NCBI GenBank assembly: GCA_002197545.1
Contig: NFUO01000081.1
Location: forward strand, 1-64,000
Direction of reading: 5' to 3'
DNA length: 64,000 nucleotides
Origin: Acidobacteria subdivision 2 bacterium RH1 MAG20
GTDB lineage: Bacteria > Acidobacteriota > Terriglobia > Terriglobales > Acidobacteriaceae
The position numbers and the translations under genes are program-made. Of the stretch, positions 43,056-53,400 are shown piece by piece. The notes under the pieces are model-generated. The model was not told the DNA's origin, ran no database searches, and saw only the letters and a list, made by a program, of their open reading frames with translations. Position 1 is the stretch's first letter, and every line of letters begins with the position of its first letter.

Positions 43056-46000
43056 GGCTGTTGCCCTGCGGATTGCGGCGCGTTACCGGGATGCGGGCTT
43101 CCCCGCCTGCTGGAGAGACGCGTTGCAATGCCATCAAAGAAGATATAGATGACGGGTGTGGTGTAAAGAGTAAGTATTTGGCTGAGGATCAAACCACCGA
43201 CCATGGCGATGCCGAGCGGCTTGCGCAGCTCAGAGCCCTCGCCAGATCCAAACGCAAGCGGGACACCGGCGAGCAGCGCGGCCATCGTGGTCATCATGAT
43301 AGGGCGGAAACGAAGAAGGCACGCCTCGTAGATGGCATCGGTCGCATTTTTCCCGCGCTCCCGTTCGGCCTCGAGGGCGAAGTCTACCATCATAATGCCG
43401 TTCTTCTCCACAATGCCTATGAGCAGGACGAGTCCTATGATCGCGACGATGCTGAGGGACTTATGGAAGATGATGAGCGCGAGAAACGCGCCTACACCGG
43501 CAGAGGGAAGCGTGGAAAGAATGGTGATGGGGTGGATGAAACTCTCGTAGAGAACGCCGAGCACGATGTAGACGGTGACGAGGGCGGCGAGAATGAGAAG
43601 AGGCTCATTTGAGAGAGAATTGCGGAACGACGCGGCTGTTCCCTCGAAATCTGCCTGGAGGCTGGCTGGCATATGCAGATCTTTCTGCACTTTGGTGATG
43701 GCGTCGATGGCGCCGCCGAGGGAGCCGTTGGGTGCCAGATTAAAGGAGACGGTGATGGCCGGAAACTGTCCCTGATGGGCGATGGAGAGCGGCTCGGTGG
43801 TCTTCTCGAAGTGCGAGAAGGCGCTGAAAGGCACTGCGCTGCTGGTCGCCGAACTGGTGCCTCCGGCGGTGCCCGCACCCTGACTGATGGTGGCGGCGCT
43901 GGAACCGAGAGGACTGACCGGCGGGGCGAGCGTGTTGGCCGAAGGGGTGTAAAGCGCGGAGGTGGTCAAGGAGTTTGAGCCTGCCGAAGTGGAACCTCTG
44001 CCGGAAGCCGATGATCCGCCCGCACCGCTGGTCCCGGCAGCAGCGTTGGACTGGATATAGAGGTGGCTGAGCATGTTGGGATCGAGCTGGAACTGCGGTT
44101 GGGCCTCGAGAATGACGTGGTACTGATTGAGCTGCGTGTACATCGTGTTGATCTGACGTTGGCCGAAGGCGTCGTAAAGCGTATTGTCGATGGTGGTTGG
44201 TGCAATGCCGAGACGCGCCGCGGTGGGTCGGTCGATGACAAGATCGATCGCGAGGCCGCCCATCTGCTGGTCGGTGGCAACGTCTTCAAGCTCCGGCAAC
44301 TGCTTCAGCTTGGCGACGAAACGGGCGGTCCACTCGTTCAGTTCGTTCTGGTCAGGGTCTTCGAGTGTGTACTGATATTGGGTGCGGCTCACGCGGTCGT
44401 CGACAGTGATGTTCTGCACCGGCTGCATATAGAGCTCCATGCCCTGCACATCTTTCAGCTTCTTCTGCAGGCGGCGAATGATGTCCGACGCGCTGATACC
44501 GCGCTGGGCCAGCGGCTTGAGGTTGATCGACATTCTGCCGCTGTTGATGGTGGTATTGGTCCCATCGGCGCCGATAAAGGACGAAAGGCTTTCGACTGCC
44601 GGATCTTCAAGAATGACCTTTGCCAGCTCCTTCTGCTTAGCCGCCATGGATTTGGAACCGATGGTTGGCGACGCCTGCGAGATACCCTGGATGACGCCCG
44701 TATCCTGAACGGGGAAGAAGCCCTTGGGAATGATGATGTAGAGGAAAACGGTAAGCACCAGCGTCGCAAGTGCTACAAGGAGCGTGATGGTCCGGTAGCG
44801 AAGGACGACTTTGAGCGTGCGCCCGTAAAAGGCAATCATGCTCTCAAAGACGCGTTCGGAAGATTTAAAGAACTTGCCCTGCTGTTCCGGAGGCGTGTGC
44901 TTGAGGATGCGCGAGGACATCATCGGAGTAAGCGTGAGCGAGACCACCGCAGAGATAATGATGGTGACGGCGAGGGTGACGGCGAATTCGCGGAAGAGAC
45001 GACCAACGATGTCTCCCATGAAGAGCAGAGGGATGAGGACGGCGATAAGGGAGACCGTCAAGGACATGATGGTGAAGCCGATCTGCTCGGCTCCTTTGAA
45101 GGCCGCTTCCATCGGCGAATCGCCGGCTTCGAGATACCGCGAGATGTTTTCGATCATGACGATGGCATCGTCCACGACAAAGCCGGTGGAGATGGTGAGC
45201 GCCATGAGCGATAAGTTGTCGAGACTGTAGCCGAGAGCGTACATCACCGCAAAGGTCCCGACCAGAGACAACGGTACGGCCACGCTGGGGATAATGGTGG
45301 CGTAAAGGTTCCGCAGGAAGAGAAAGATGACCATCACGACGAGAGCTACGGTGAGTAGTAGCTCAAACTCCACGTCGTTGACCGAGGCCTGGATGCCAGT
45401 GGTAAGGTCGGTGAGCGTGGTGATCTGGATGCCGGCCGGAAGGTCGGCCTGGAGCTGCGGCAATATTTTCTTGATGCTCTTGACGACGCTGATGGTATTG
45501 CCGCCGGGCTGGCGCTGGATATTGACGATGACAGCCGGTGTCTGGTCCATCCATGCTGCCTGAACGCTGTTTTCGATGCCGTCCACGATAGTAGCTACAT
45601 CGGTGAGCATGACCGGCGCGCCGTTGCGATAGGCAACCACGACTTTTTTATAGTCGGCGCTGGTGACAAGCTGGTCGTTGGCGTCGATCTGGTAGTCCTG
45701 GCGCGGGCCGTCGAAGTTTCCCTTGGCGGCGTTGACGCTGGATTGTGAGACGGCGGTACGAAGGGCCTCAAGATCGATGCCGTAGGAAGACAGTGCGGAG
45801 GGATTGACCTGAATTCGCACAGCCGGCTTTTGGCCGCCGCTGATGCTGACGAGGCCGACTCCACTGAGCTGCGAGATCTTTGGCGCGAAACGCGTATCGA
45901 TGAGGTCTTCGACCTGCGAAAGCGGCATGGTCTTCGACGTAATCGCGAGCGTCAGGATGGGCGCGTCGGCGGGGTTCGTCTTGCTATAAATGGGCGGCGA

Positions 46001-46372
46001 TGGAAGGTTGGCCGGAAGATAACTCTGCGATGCATTGATGCCCGATTGCACCTCTTCTTCCGCGACGTCGATGTCCAGATTGAGATTGAACTGGAGGACG
46101 ATGACGGAGTTGCCGCCGGAACTGCTGGAGGTCATCTGGCTAAGGCCCTGAAGCTGGCCAAACTGCCGCTCAAGCGGGGCTGTAACGGTAGTCGCTACGA
46201 CCTCGGGACTCGCACCGGGATAAAAGGTGACGACTTGAATGGTCGGATAATTCACCTCAGGCAGGGCAGAAACGGGCAACTGCGTATAACCCACAAGGCC
46301 AACCAACAGGATTGCCGCCATAAGCAGCGACGTTGCAACAGGACGAAGAATAAACGGGCGCGAGGGACTCAA
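43052..46372 (-). CDS. RND efflux pump subunit (MdtB-like) with low-complexity insert
   Basis: A 1106 aa pump starting MSPSRPFILRPVATSLLMAA from a TTG whose bases overlap the MFP stop (TTGA). Asp401-Asp402 in TGFVVDDAIVMIENI carry protons. Compared with the roughly 1040-residue relatives it has an extra stretch of about 70 residues in the second periplasmic loop (about 774-842), rich in Gly, Ser, Ala and Thr (AAAGTSGAGGSSASGRGSTS), placed between HLYIQS and VPFSAFSHFEKTTEP, where MdtBC have only a short link. Otherwise complete. Pairs with the MdtC-like protein encoded next. Confidence 0.92.
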   Translation of the reverse strand: MSPSRPFILRPVATSLLMAAILLVGLVGYTQLPVSALPEVNYPTIQVVTFYPGASPEVVATTVTAPLERQFGQLQGLSQMTSSSSGGNSVIVLQFNLNLDIDVAEEEVQSGINASQSYLPANLPSPPIYSKTNPADAPILTLAITSKTMPLSQVEDLIDTRFAPKISQLSGVGLVSISGGQKPAVRIQVNPSALSSYGIDLEALRTAVSQSSVNAAKGNFDGPRQDYQIDANDQLVTSADYKKVVVAYRNGAPVMLTDVATIVDGIENSVQAAWMDQTPAVIVNIQRQPGGNTISVVKSIKKILPQLQADLPAGIQITTLTDLTTGIQASVNDVEFELLLTVALVVMVIFLFLRNLYATIIPSVAVPLSLVGTFAVMYALGYSLDNLSLMALTISTGFVVDDAIVMIENISRYLEAGDSPMEAAFKGAEQIGFTIMSLTVSLIAVLIPLLFMGDIVGRLFREFAVTLAVTIIISAVVSLTLTPMMSSRILKHTPPEQQGKFFKSSERVFESMIAFYGRTLKVVLRYRTITLLVALATLVLTVFLYIIIPKGFFPVQDTGVIQGISQASPTIGSKSMAAKQKELAKVILEDPAVESLSSFIGADGTNTTINSGRMSINLKPLAQRGISASDIIRRLQKKLKDVQGMELYMQPVQNITVDDRVSRTQYQYTLEDPDQNELNEWTARFVAKLKQLPELEDVATDQQMGGLAIDLVIDRPTAARLGIAPTTIDNTLYDAFGQRQINTMYTQLNQYHVILEAQPQFQLDPNMLSHLYIQSNAAAGTSGAGGSSASGRGSTSAGSNSLTTSALYTPSANTLAPPVSPLGSSAATISQGAGTAGGTSSATSSAVPFSAFSHFEKTTEPLSIAHQGQFPAITVSFNLAPNGSLGGAIDAITKVQKDLHMPASLQADFEGTAASFRNSLSNEPLLILAALVTVYIVLGVLYESFIHPITILSTLPSAGVGAFLALIIFHKSLSIVAIIGLVLLIGIVEKNGIMMVDFALEAERERGKNATDAIYEACLLRFRPIMMTTMAALLAGVPLAFGSGEGSELRKPLGIAMVGGLILSQILTLYTTPVIYIFFDGIATRLSSRRGSPHPGNAPQSAGQQP

Positions 46373-47613
46373 GGAGCTTCACTCCCGGTAGTGCTGGCGG
46401 GAACTGGGTTCTTGGAGATAGTAATCTTGGAGTTGTCCTGCAGCTTCTCAAAGCTGCTGTCGGCGACAACCTCGCCAGGGTTGACGCCTTCGACCTCGGT
46501 CGTGTTCTCGTCAGATACTCCGGGCTTCACGCTGCGTAAATGAGCCGTATTGTTTTGAATAATGTAGACAAATGCCTCCTGGCCATTGTGCTGAACCGCC
46601 GAGGACGGAAGGAGCGTTACATCGTGGAGGGTATTGACCAGCAGCCGGGTGTTGACGAACTGATTGGGATAGAGTGTGCCCCCTTTGTTGTCGAACATGG
46701 CGCGCGCCTTGACGGTTCCCGTCGTGGTGTCGATCTGGTTGTCGAGGGTGATCAGCGTGCCCGAGCCGATCTTGTTCAGGGAACTGCGATCGAAGACATA
46801 GACGGGCAGCTTTGTTCGCTGACCCAGCCGAGGTTGAACCTGTCCAAGATGATCTTCGGCGATGATAAAGATGACCGTAATAGGCTGTATCTGGGTGATC
46901 ACCGCGAGAGTGGTTCCACCTGAGGATTGAACAACGTTGCCCGGATCGACGAGCCGTAGACCGACTCTGCCCGTGAAGGGTGCGGTAATGTGGCAGTAGT
47001 CGACCTGGACCTGGTCGAATTGCACTGCGCCTTGGTCATTTTTGACGGTGCCTTCGTTCTGCAGAACAATTTTTTCCTGATCGTCGAGGGTCTGCTTTGG
47101 AATCGCGTTGCGGCTCCAGGCGTCGCGGTAACGGGCGAGATCCATCTGTGCCTGGGCGAGGATGTTCTGGTCTCTCTCCAGAAGGCCCTGCGCCTGCAGC
47201 AAGGTGGCTCGATAAGGGCGGGAGTCTATTTCCACCAAGGGGTCGCCCCGGTGGACGAGCTGGCCCTCTGTATAGTGCACAGCAGTAATTATTCCGTTCA
47301 CCTGACTGACGATGGACGCAGTATGGAGGGGAGTAACAGTCCCAATGTTGTCGAGGTAAACACCGAGATCACCCTTTTGTGCCGTGACTGTGGTGATAGC
47401 GGCCACCCCGCCCGCGCCGTGGCCCGGCTTCGGCGCGGTGTTGTCGTGATGGCGCAGGATAAGAAAGAAGCCAAGGGCGAAGATGAGGAGAATTACAATC
47501 CACACGACGATTCGACTGGTCTTATGTTTCGGATGCGTCGTGGCAGAGGTGGCAGAGGCCGGGAGTTGGTGGTCCGGGCCGATAGTCGGGTGCTCATTTG
47601 AATCGGATGACAA
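46369..47613 (-). CDS. RND efflux membrane fusion protein (MdtA-like)
   Basis: A 414 aa adaptor. The N-terminal anchor (IVVWIVILLIFALGFFLILR) is preceded by a His/Ser/Thr-rich tail, then come lipoyl halves (VHYTEGQLVHRGDPLVEIDS, HITAPFTGRVGLRLVDPGNV), an alpha-hairpin and a beta-barrel. The start is a TTG with AGGAG at 6 bases and no in-frame ATG nearby. First gene of the mdtABC-like operon with the RND genes overlapping by four bases each, so stoichiometry is set by translational coupling. No linked regulator (for example BaeSR) is present. The leader region 47614-47752 holds no recognised gene. Confidence 0.92.
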   Translation of the reverse strand: MSSDSNEHPTIGPDHQLPASATSATTHPKHKTSRIVVWIVILLIFALGFFLILRHHDNTAPKPGHGAGGVAAITTVTAQKGDLGVYLDNIGTVTPLHTASIVSQVNGIITAVHYTEGQLVHRGDPLVEIDSRPYRATLLQAQGLLERDQNILAQAQMDLARYRDAWSRNAIPKQTLDDQEKIVLQNEGTVKNDQGAVQFDQVQVDYCHITAPFTGRVGLRLVDPGNVVQSSGGTTLAVITQIQPITVIFIIAEDHLGQVQPRLGQRTKLPVYVFDRSSLNKIGSGTLITLDNQIDTTTGTVKARAMFDNKGGTLYPNQFVNTRLLVNTLHDVTLLPSSAVQHNGQEAFVYIIQNNTAHLRSVKPGVSDENTTEVEGVNPGEVVADSSFEKLQDNSKITISKNPVPASTTGSEAP

Positions 47614-47833
47614 TGTGTCTCCTGGCCAAACTGGTAGGTTCGGGCTTAAGTGCTACTGGTCCGCTTACGTGTTGACGCATCACTACCCCCGTATGGACGC
47701 AGCACTAGATGGTAATTTATCTCGTCAGGGCACTTACCGGCCTACTTAAAATGTCCTATAAGCGCCCATTGAAGCGCTATATCCAATTTTGACAGAGATT
47801 GACTTCCCAACCGAAATATGGTGTGGATCTTCG

Positions 47834-50005
47834 CTATTCTTCCGCTTCGTCGTGCACCGGTTTTTTTGCCATAGCCAAAATTTTTTCGGCTACCGGTTGG
47901 GGAACCACATCGTAGTGGCCCATTTCCATGCGGAAGCTTCCGCGGCCCTGGGTGATGGAGGTAAGAGTGGTCCCATAGGTAAGCATCTCGGCCATGGGGA
48001 CCTCGGCGCGGACGATGGTTCCGGCCCCGCCGCTCTCCATCCCCTGCACACGGCCTCTGCGACTGTTCAGATCGCCAATCAGCGCGCCGGCGAACTCGTC
48101 CGGGGCTTCGATTTCGACGTGCATGACCGGCTCCAGAAGCGCGGGCTTTGCCAGCTCCATGCACTTGCGAAAGGCTGCGTGAGCAGCCATTTTGAAGGAC
48201 ATCTCGCTCGAATCGACGTCGTGGTAGCTGCCATCGAAGAGGGAGACCTTGAAATCGACGACCGGATAGCCAGCGAGATAGCCGCGCGCTGCCGACTCGT
48301 TGATGCCCTTTTCCACTGCCGGAATGTACTGTCGCGGAACTGAACCGCCGAAGATATCGTTGACAAAGACAATACCGCTGCCGCGCGCGAGCGGCTCCAT
48401 GCGGATCTTGCAATCGCCAAACTGGCCATGCCCACCGGTCTGTTTCTTGTGGCGACCCTGGGCTTCGGCGCGGCCTCGGATCGTCTCGCGATAGGGCACC
48501 TTCGGCGCCTTCAGCGTTACCTCGGTGTGGTAACGCCTCTTCAGCTTGGAGACGATTGCCTCGATATGCGATTGACCCGCCCCGGCGACCAGAAATTCGT
48601 TCGTCTGAGGATCGCGGAAAAACCGCACCATCTGGTCTTCTTCCATCAGCTTGTGCAGGGCGGGAGCCAATTTGTCCTCATCGGCGCGCGATTTCGGCTC
48701 GATGGCATAGGTCATCGCCGGCTCGGGCATGGATACCGGCTCAATAAATATCTCGTGCGCCTTGTCCCCAAGCGTGTCTCCGGTGAGCGTAATGCGCAGC
48801 TTGGCGACAGCCCCGAGATCGCCCGCGTGTAGCTCAGTCACCTCGACCGCCTTCCGCCCCTGCATGATCGAGAGGTGCGCCAGCCGCTCCGTCTCCTGCC
48901 GCGTAAAGTTCTGGACGCTCGTATCGGTCTTCACCATGCCGCTGACGACCTTGAAGAACGAGATTCTGCCCGCGAAGGGGTCAGTCATCGTCTTATAAAC
49001 GTAGAGGGCCAGCGGCTCCTTATCATCGACGCGCCGCATCACGATCTCTTCCTGTACGTCCTCGGGAGTGCTCGCCGCCTCACCGTTGGTTGCGCTGCTG
49101 CCCGAAGAGGCAGGGCTAAGAATGCCCCCGGCGGCTACCGGCTCGCGCTCGACTGGGGCAGGCGCGTACACCTTCAAAAAATCGAGCAGGTGGTCCGTGC
49201 CTACATTTCTCAGTCCGCTTGCATAGAGCACCGGAAAGATTCTGTCTTCGCGAATCGCTTCATGGAGCGCTGCGATGAGGTGGTGTTCGGGGATAGTGCC
49301 TTCGCGGAAGAACTCTTCCATCAGCTCATCCTTGCCCTCGGCCACAAGCTCGACGAGCGCCTCGTGCGCGGCCTTCGCATCCGCAGCGACTAATTCAGGA
49401 ATCTTGCCGGAGTTGCCATGGCCGTCTCCGTCGGGCTCATAGAGAAACGCCTTCATCGTCACCAGGTCCACGACACCGTGAAAGCCGTGCTGATCCACGA
49501 TAGGCAACTGCACCGGTACGACTTGCCTTCCCCACTTTTCCTGTAGCAGTTCGATCATTCGCTGACGGCCTACTCTGCTGTCCGCCTTGGGATGATCGAT
49601 CTGGTTGATAACAAGGATGCGAGGCAGACTGACCTCAGCGGCAAATTTCCAGACGCGGTCGGTCACCGCCTCCGCCCCGATCTGAGCGTTGAGGACAATC
49701 AGCGCGGCCTCGACGGGCAGCATGGCCGCTCGCGCCTCATGGACAAACATATGAAAGCCGGGAGTATCGAGCAGGTTGATCTTCACGCCATTCCACTCGG
49801 CAAATGCCAGCGCATTGGCCATGGTGGTGCGTCGCGCAACCTCTTCCTCGTCGTAAGCGGTCACGGCCGACCCATCTTCGACCCGGCCCTTGGCAGGCGT
49901 CATCTTAGCGGCATGGAGCAAAGCGGAGATCAGGGTCGTCTTGCCGCTGTGGGAATGTCCCACCACGGCGACATTGCGGATATCGCTTCCAGAATAGACT
50001 TTCAT
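47834..50005 (-). CDS. Elongation factor G-like GTPase (EF-G2 type)
   Basis: A translational GTPase of 723 aa. G1 is GHSHSGKT (16-23), G3 DTPGF (80-84), and G4 NQID (134-137, in place of Asn-Lys-x-Asp). Domains II-V follow, with the ribosome-contacting GHGQFGDCKIRMEP, ARGYLAGYPVVDFKVSLFDG and IGDLNSRRGRVQGM segments. G1 of canonical FusA reads AHVDAGKT; this variant and the NQID belong to the EF-G-like paralogue group whose precise role is not settled. ATG 50005 is set by AGGAGG; longer upstream codons lack homology. It is not in a str operon, supporting a secondary paralogue. Likely monocistronic. Confidence 0.88.
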   Translation of the reverse strand: MKVYSGSDIRNVAVVGHSHSGKTTLISALLHAAKMTPAKGRVEDGSAVTAYDEEEVARRTTMANALAFAEWNGVKINLLDTPGFHMFVHEARAAMLPVEAALIVLNAQIGAEAVTDRVWKFAAEVSLPRILVINQIDHPKADSRVGRQRMIELLQEKWGRQVVPVQLPIVDQHGFHGVVDLVTMKAFLYEPDGDGHGNSGKIPELVAADAKAAHEALVELVAEGKDELMEEFFREGTIPEHHLIAALHEAIREDRIFPVLYASGLRNVGTDHLLDFLKVYAPAPVEREPVAAGGILSPASSGSSATNGEAASTPEDVQEEIVMRRVDDKEPLALYVYKTMTDPFAGRISFFKVVSGMVKTDTSVQNFTRQETERLAHLSIMQGRKAVEVTELHAGDLGAVAKLRITLTGDTLGDKAHEIFIEPVSMPEPAMTYAIEPKSRADEDKLAPALHKLMEEDQMVRFFRDPQTNEFLVAGAGQSHIEAIVSKLKRRYHTEVTLKAPKVPYRETIRGRAEAQGRHKKQTGGHGQFGDCKIRMEPLARGSGIVFVNDIFGGSVPRQYIPAVEKGINESAARGYLAGYPVVDFKVSLFDGSYHDVDSSEMSFKMAAHAAFRKCMELAKPALLEPVMHVEIEAPDEFAGALIGDLNSRRGRVQGMESGGAGTIVRAEVPMAEMLTYGTTLTSITQGRGSFRMEMGHYDVVPQPVAEKILAMAKKPVHDEAEE

Positions 50006-50238
50006 CCGAAGATCCCTCCTGCATCGTGGATCGTTATGTTCGCCCACGGCAATTGCGCCGCTGCGTTCTTTCGTTCTATGCCGCGATGGCTGGCCGCGCC
50101 AGAATTCAGACCCGCCGGGGGCCCTCCTCCTGAGGAAGAGGGATGCTATCACAGACCCGAATGATTGCTCATTTACGTATTCGCGGTGGAAAGTGAGTTA
50201 GACTCCCTCTGTCCCATCCAATTCGTATTTTCTGTTTC

Positions 50239-50303
50239 GTAACCGGTAACGGCAGGGAAGCGAGGAAACTTCGATTGACAGGGAATATACGAAGCGGTAA
50301 ACA
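50239..50303 (+). promoter_or_regulatory. Promoter and LacI-type operator candidate for the GH38 gene
   Basis: TTGACA (50275-50280), 17 bases, then TAAACA (50298-50303) forms a credible promoter about 160 bases before the GH38 start. Upstream, GTAACCGGTAAC (50239-50250) is near-palindromic around a central CCGG, the type of site bound by LacI-family regulators. The rest of 50006-50461 shows no gene. Confidence 0.45.
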
Positions 50304-50461
50304 TGGTGTTCGTTGTGATAGCGCAATCATATCCGCATTCAAATGCAGTTTAAACGGGGCGGTGGGCCGAATGCGCGGCTCAATCCGAAGCAAGGAATCG
50401 ACGAGCAACACCTGTTGTCGAAGACGTCAGGTGCTAAATGCTAAATAATAAGGAGTTGTAC

Positions 50462-53400
50462 ATGATTGTTCTTTCGCGTCTTACCGTGGCACGCAAATGC
50501 GCTGGGGTCCTGCTGACGTCGGCAGTGTTTTTCGCGCCGCTCTTCTGCATCAGCACTTCGGTTCAGGCCCAGCACAGAAGGGCTACCTCAGACATTCCAG
50601 CGACACTGTCTACTCAGTCGCAACAGGTGATTGAGCGCCTTACGTCCTTTAGCCATCTGCCGGGCGGTACATGGCGATACCACGCCGGAAATGTTGCTCA
50701 CGGCGAGGCACTCAATCTGGACGACAGCAGTTGGCCCATCGTGAAGCCGGGAACCAAGGGCTCCGCGGACGCCGCCTGGTACCGCTACACTGCTGAGATT
50801 CCCAAAACACTGAACGGCTACGACCTTACCGGCGCTCGCATCTGGTTCAAGTTCAACGCCCGTGGCGATCGCTCCATGCCACAGATCATCTATTTCAATG
50901 GCCGCCGCGTCGCTCTCGGCGATGACCTGGAGCCGATCGTCCTGTTCGATCAGGCGAAGCCTGGCGACAAAATTCTAATTGCAGTCAAACTTCTTCCCAC
51001 CGTCGCGGTAAAGACATTTGGCGGCGCGGAGATGAAGATCGACTTTGCCTCGACGCGGCCCGATCCAGAAGATCTGGGGACAGAGTTTACCTCAACCGCG
51101 CTGCTTATCCCGACGCTCTCCAAAGATCCAACCCAGGACCTTGCGACGCTACAACATGCCATCTCCGCGGTCGATCTTGGAGCGCTCGATGCCGGCAATC
51201 AAGCAAAGTTCGACGCATCGCTAACCAAGGCGAAGAGCGAGATTGAGCCCTTCAAGCCTATGCTCCAGCAGGCCACCTTCCACCTTACCGGCAACTCGCA
51301 CATTGACGCTGCGTGGTTGTGGCCCCGGACCGAAACGGTGGATGTGGTGAAGCGCACCTTCGGCACGGCACTGCAGTTGATGAATGAATACCCGAACTAC
51401 ACCTACACGCAGTCCGCCGCGCAGTACAACGAGTGGATGGCCGATAAATATCCGGAGATGAACGAGGAGATCAAGAAGCGCATCAAGGAAGGCCGATGGG
51501 AGGTCGTCGGCGGCATGTGGGTCGAGCCTGACCTGAACATGCCCGACGGCGAGTCGCAGGTGCGCTCCATCCTGCTTGGCAAACGCTGGTTCCAGAAAGA
51601 GTATGGCGTGGATGTTCGCATCGGCTGGAACCCCGACTCCTTCGGCTACAACTGGCAGCTTCCGCAGATATACAAACGTTCCGGCATCGACTACTTCGTC
51701 ACCCAGAAGATGACGTGGAACGACACCAACCAGCTTCCATTCAAACTCTTCTGGTGGGAGTCGCCGGACGGCAGCAAGGTGCTGACCTACTTCCCGCAGG
51801 GCTATGGAAATCGCGACCTCGGCCCAGTGAGATTGTCGAAGGATCTTGTACAGGCACGCAAGCGTTCTCCCGGTCTGGAAGAGATGATGGACCTGTATGG
51901 AGTCGGCGATCATGGCGGCGGTCCTACCCGTGCCATGCTTGACCAGGGCGATCACTGGATGCAGCCCGACAAGGTTGTGCCGCAGATGAAATATGGTCTC
52001 GCGCAACCATTCTTCACCAACGTCGAGCAAAAGATCGCTGCCGATTCGCCGGTGTGGAACTACAAGTCCATCGCGAAGGGCTATACCTTCCCCACGTCCG
52101 AGGAAGGTAAGATCCACATCCCGACCTGGAAGGACGAGATGTACCTCGAGTATCACCGTGGCGTGTTTACGACGCAGGCAAACCACAAACGCAACATGCG
52201 CGACAGCGAAGAATGGACGCTGAATGCAGAGAAATATGCGTCGCTGGCATGGCTCGACGGGGATGCTTACCCCAATGCGCGATTCACCGATGCCTGGAAG
52301 AAGATCACCTTCAACCAGTTCCACGACCTTGCCGCCGGTTCCGGAATCGGCGTCATCTATAGAGATGCGCAGAAGGATTATGACCAGGTGCATTGGGAGA
52401 CGAGTCAGATCTCGACCACGGCGCTTCATACGCTTGCAGCCGGGGTAAATACTCGCACCTTGAGTGGTGTCCCAGTGCTGGTCTTCAACCCGCTTGGGTG
52501 GCAACGTTCCGGTATCGTTGAGGTGAATGTTCAGTTGCCGGAGGCATCGGCCAACGGCGTCTCCGTTACGGACGTAAACAATCGCGTTCTGCCTTCAGAG
52601 GTGTTGTCGTCCAACTCGAAGACGAACAGCTACAAGCTTCTCGTTGACGTAAAGAATGTTCCCTCTCTCGGCTACGAGGTATTGCACGTCACTCCGGGAA
52701 CCAAGCCATTTGTCAGCGACCTGAAGGCCAATGGGTTGACCATGGAGAACGCTTCGCTTCGCGTTGTCGTCGATCCATCAACCGGCTGCATCACCAGTCT
52801 CTTCGATAAGAAGTCAAACTTCGAGACGCTTGCCAAAGGTGCCTGCGGCAATCAGCTACAGACCTTTGTCGACAAACCCAAAGACTATGACGCCTGGAAC
52901 ATTGATCCGGGAACGCTCGACCACAACACTCCGATCGATAAGGTGGATTCTGTGCAACTCGTCGATAAGGGGCCAATGCGCGCCGTCATTCGTGTCACGC
53001 GCACATGGCAGAGCTCGAAGTTCGTGCAGGACATTACCCTCTACGCCGGTTCGGACAAGGTCGTTGTTGGCAATGACATTGACTGGCACGAGACTCACGT
53101 CCTGCTGAAGGCGGCGTTCCCGCTGGCAGCGTCCTCGCCAGAGGCGACGTACGAAATTCCTTACGGAACCATTCAGCGGGCAACCACGCGCAACAACAGT
53201 TGGGAGAAGGCAAGGTTCGAAGTGCCGGCGATACGCTGGGCCGATCTGGGCGACAGCCAGCATGGCTTCAGCCTGATCAACGCAACCAAGTATGGATACG
53301 ACGGACAGGACAACGTGCTGCGGCTCTCGCTGCTGCGCTCTCCTGTGTCGCCGGACCCCGATGCCGATCGTGGCCCGCATCGCTTCAGCTACGAGCTTTA

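Noticed and set aside
51221..52504. Long antisense open frame (about 427 codons) opposite the GH38 gene
   Set aside because: It mirrors a GC-rich, well-conserved GH38 coding sequence, has no recognisable motif and no ribosome site. The plus-strand gene carries all catalytic residues.
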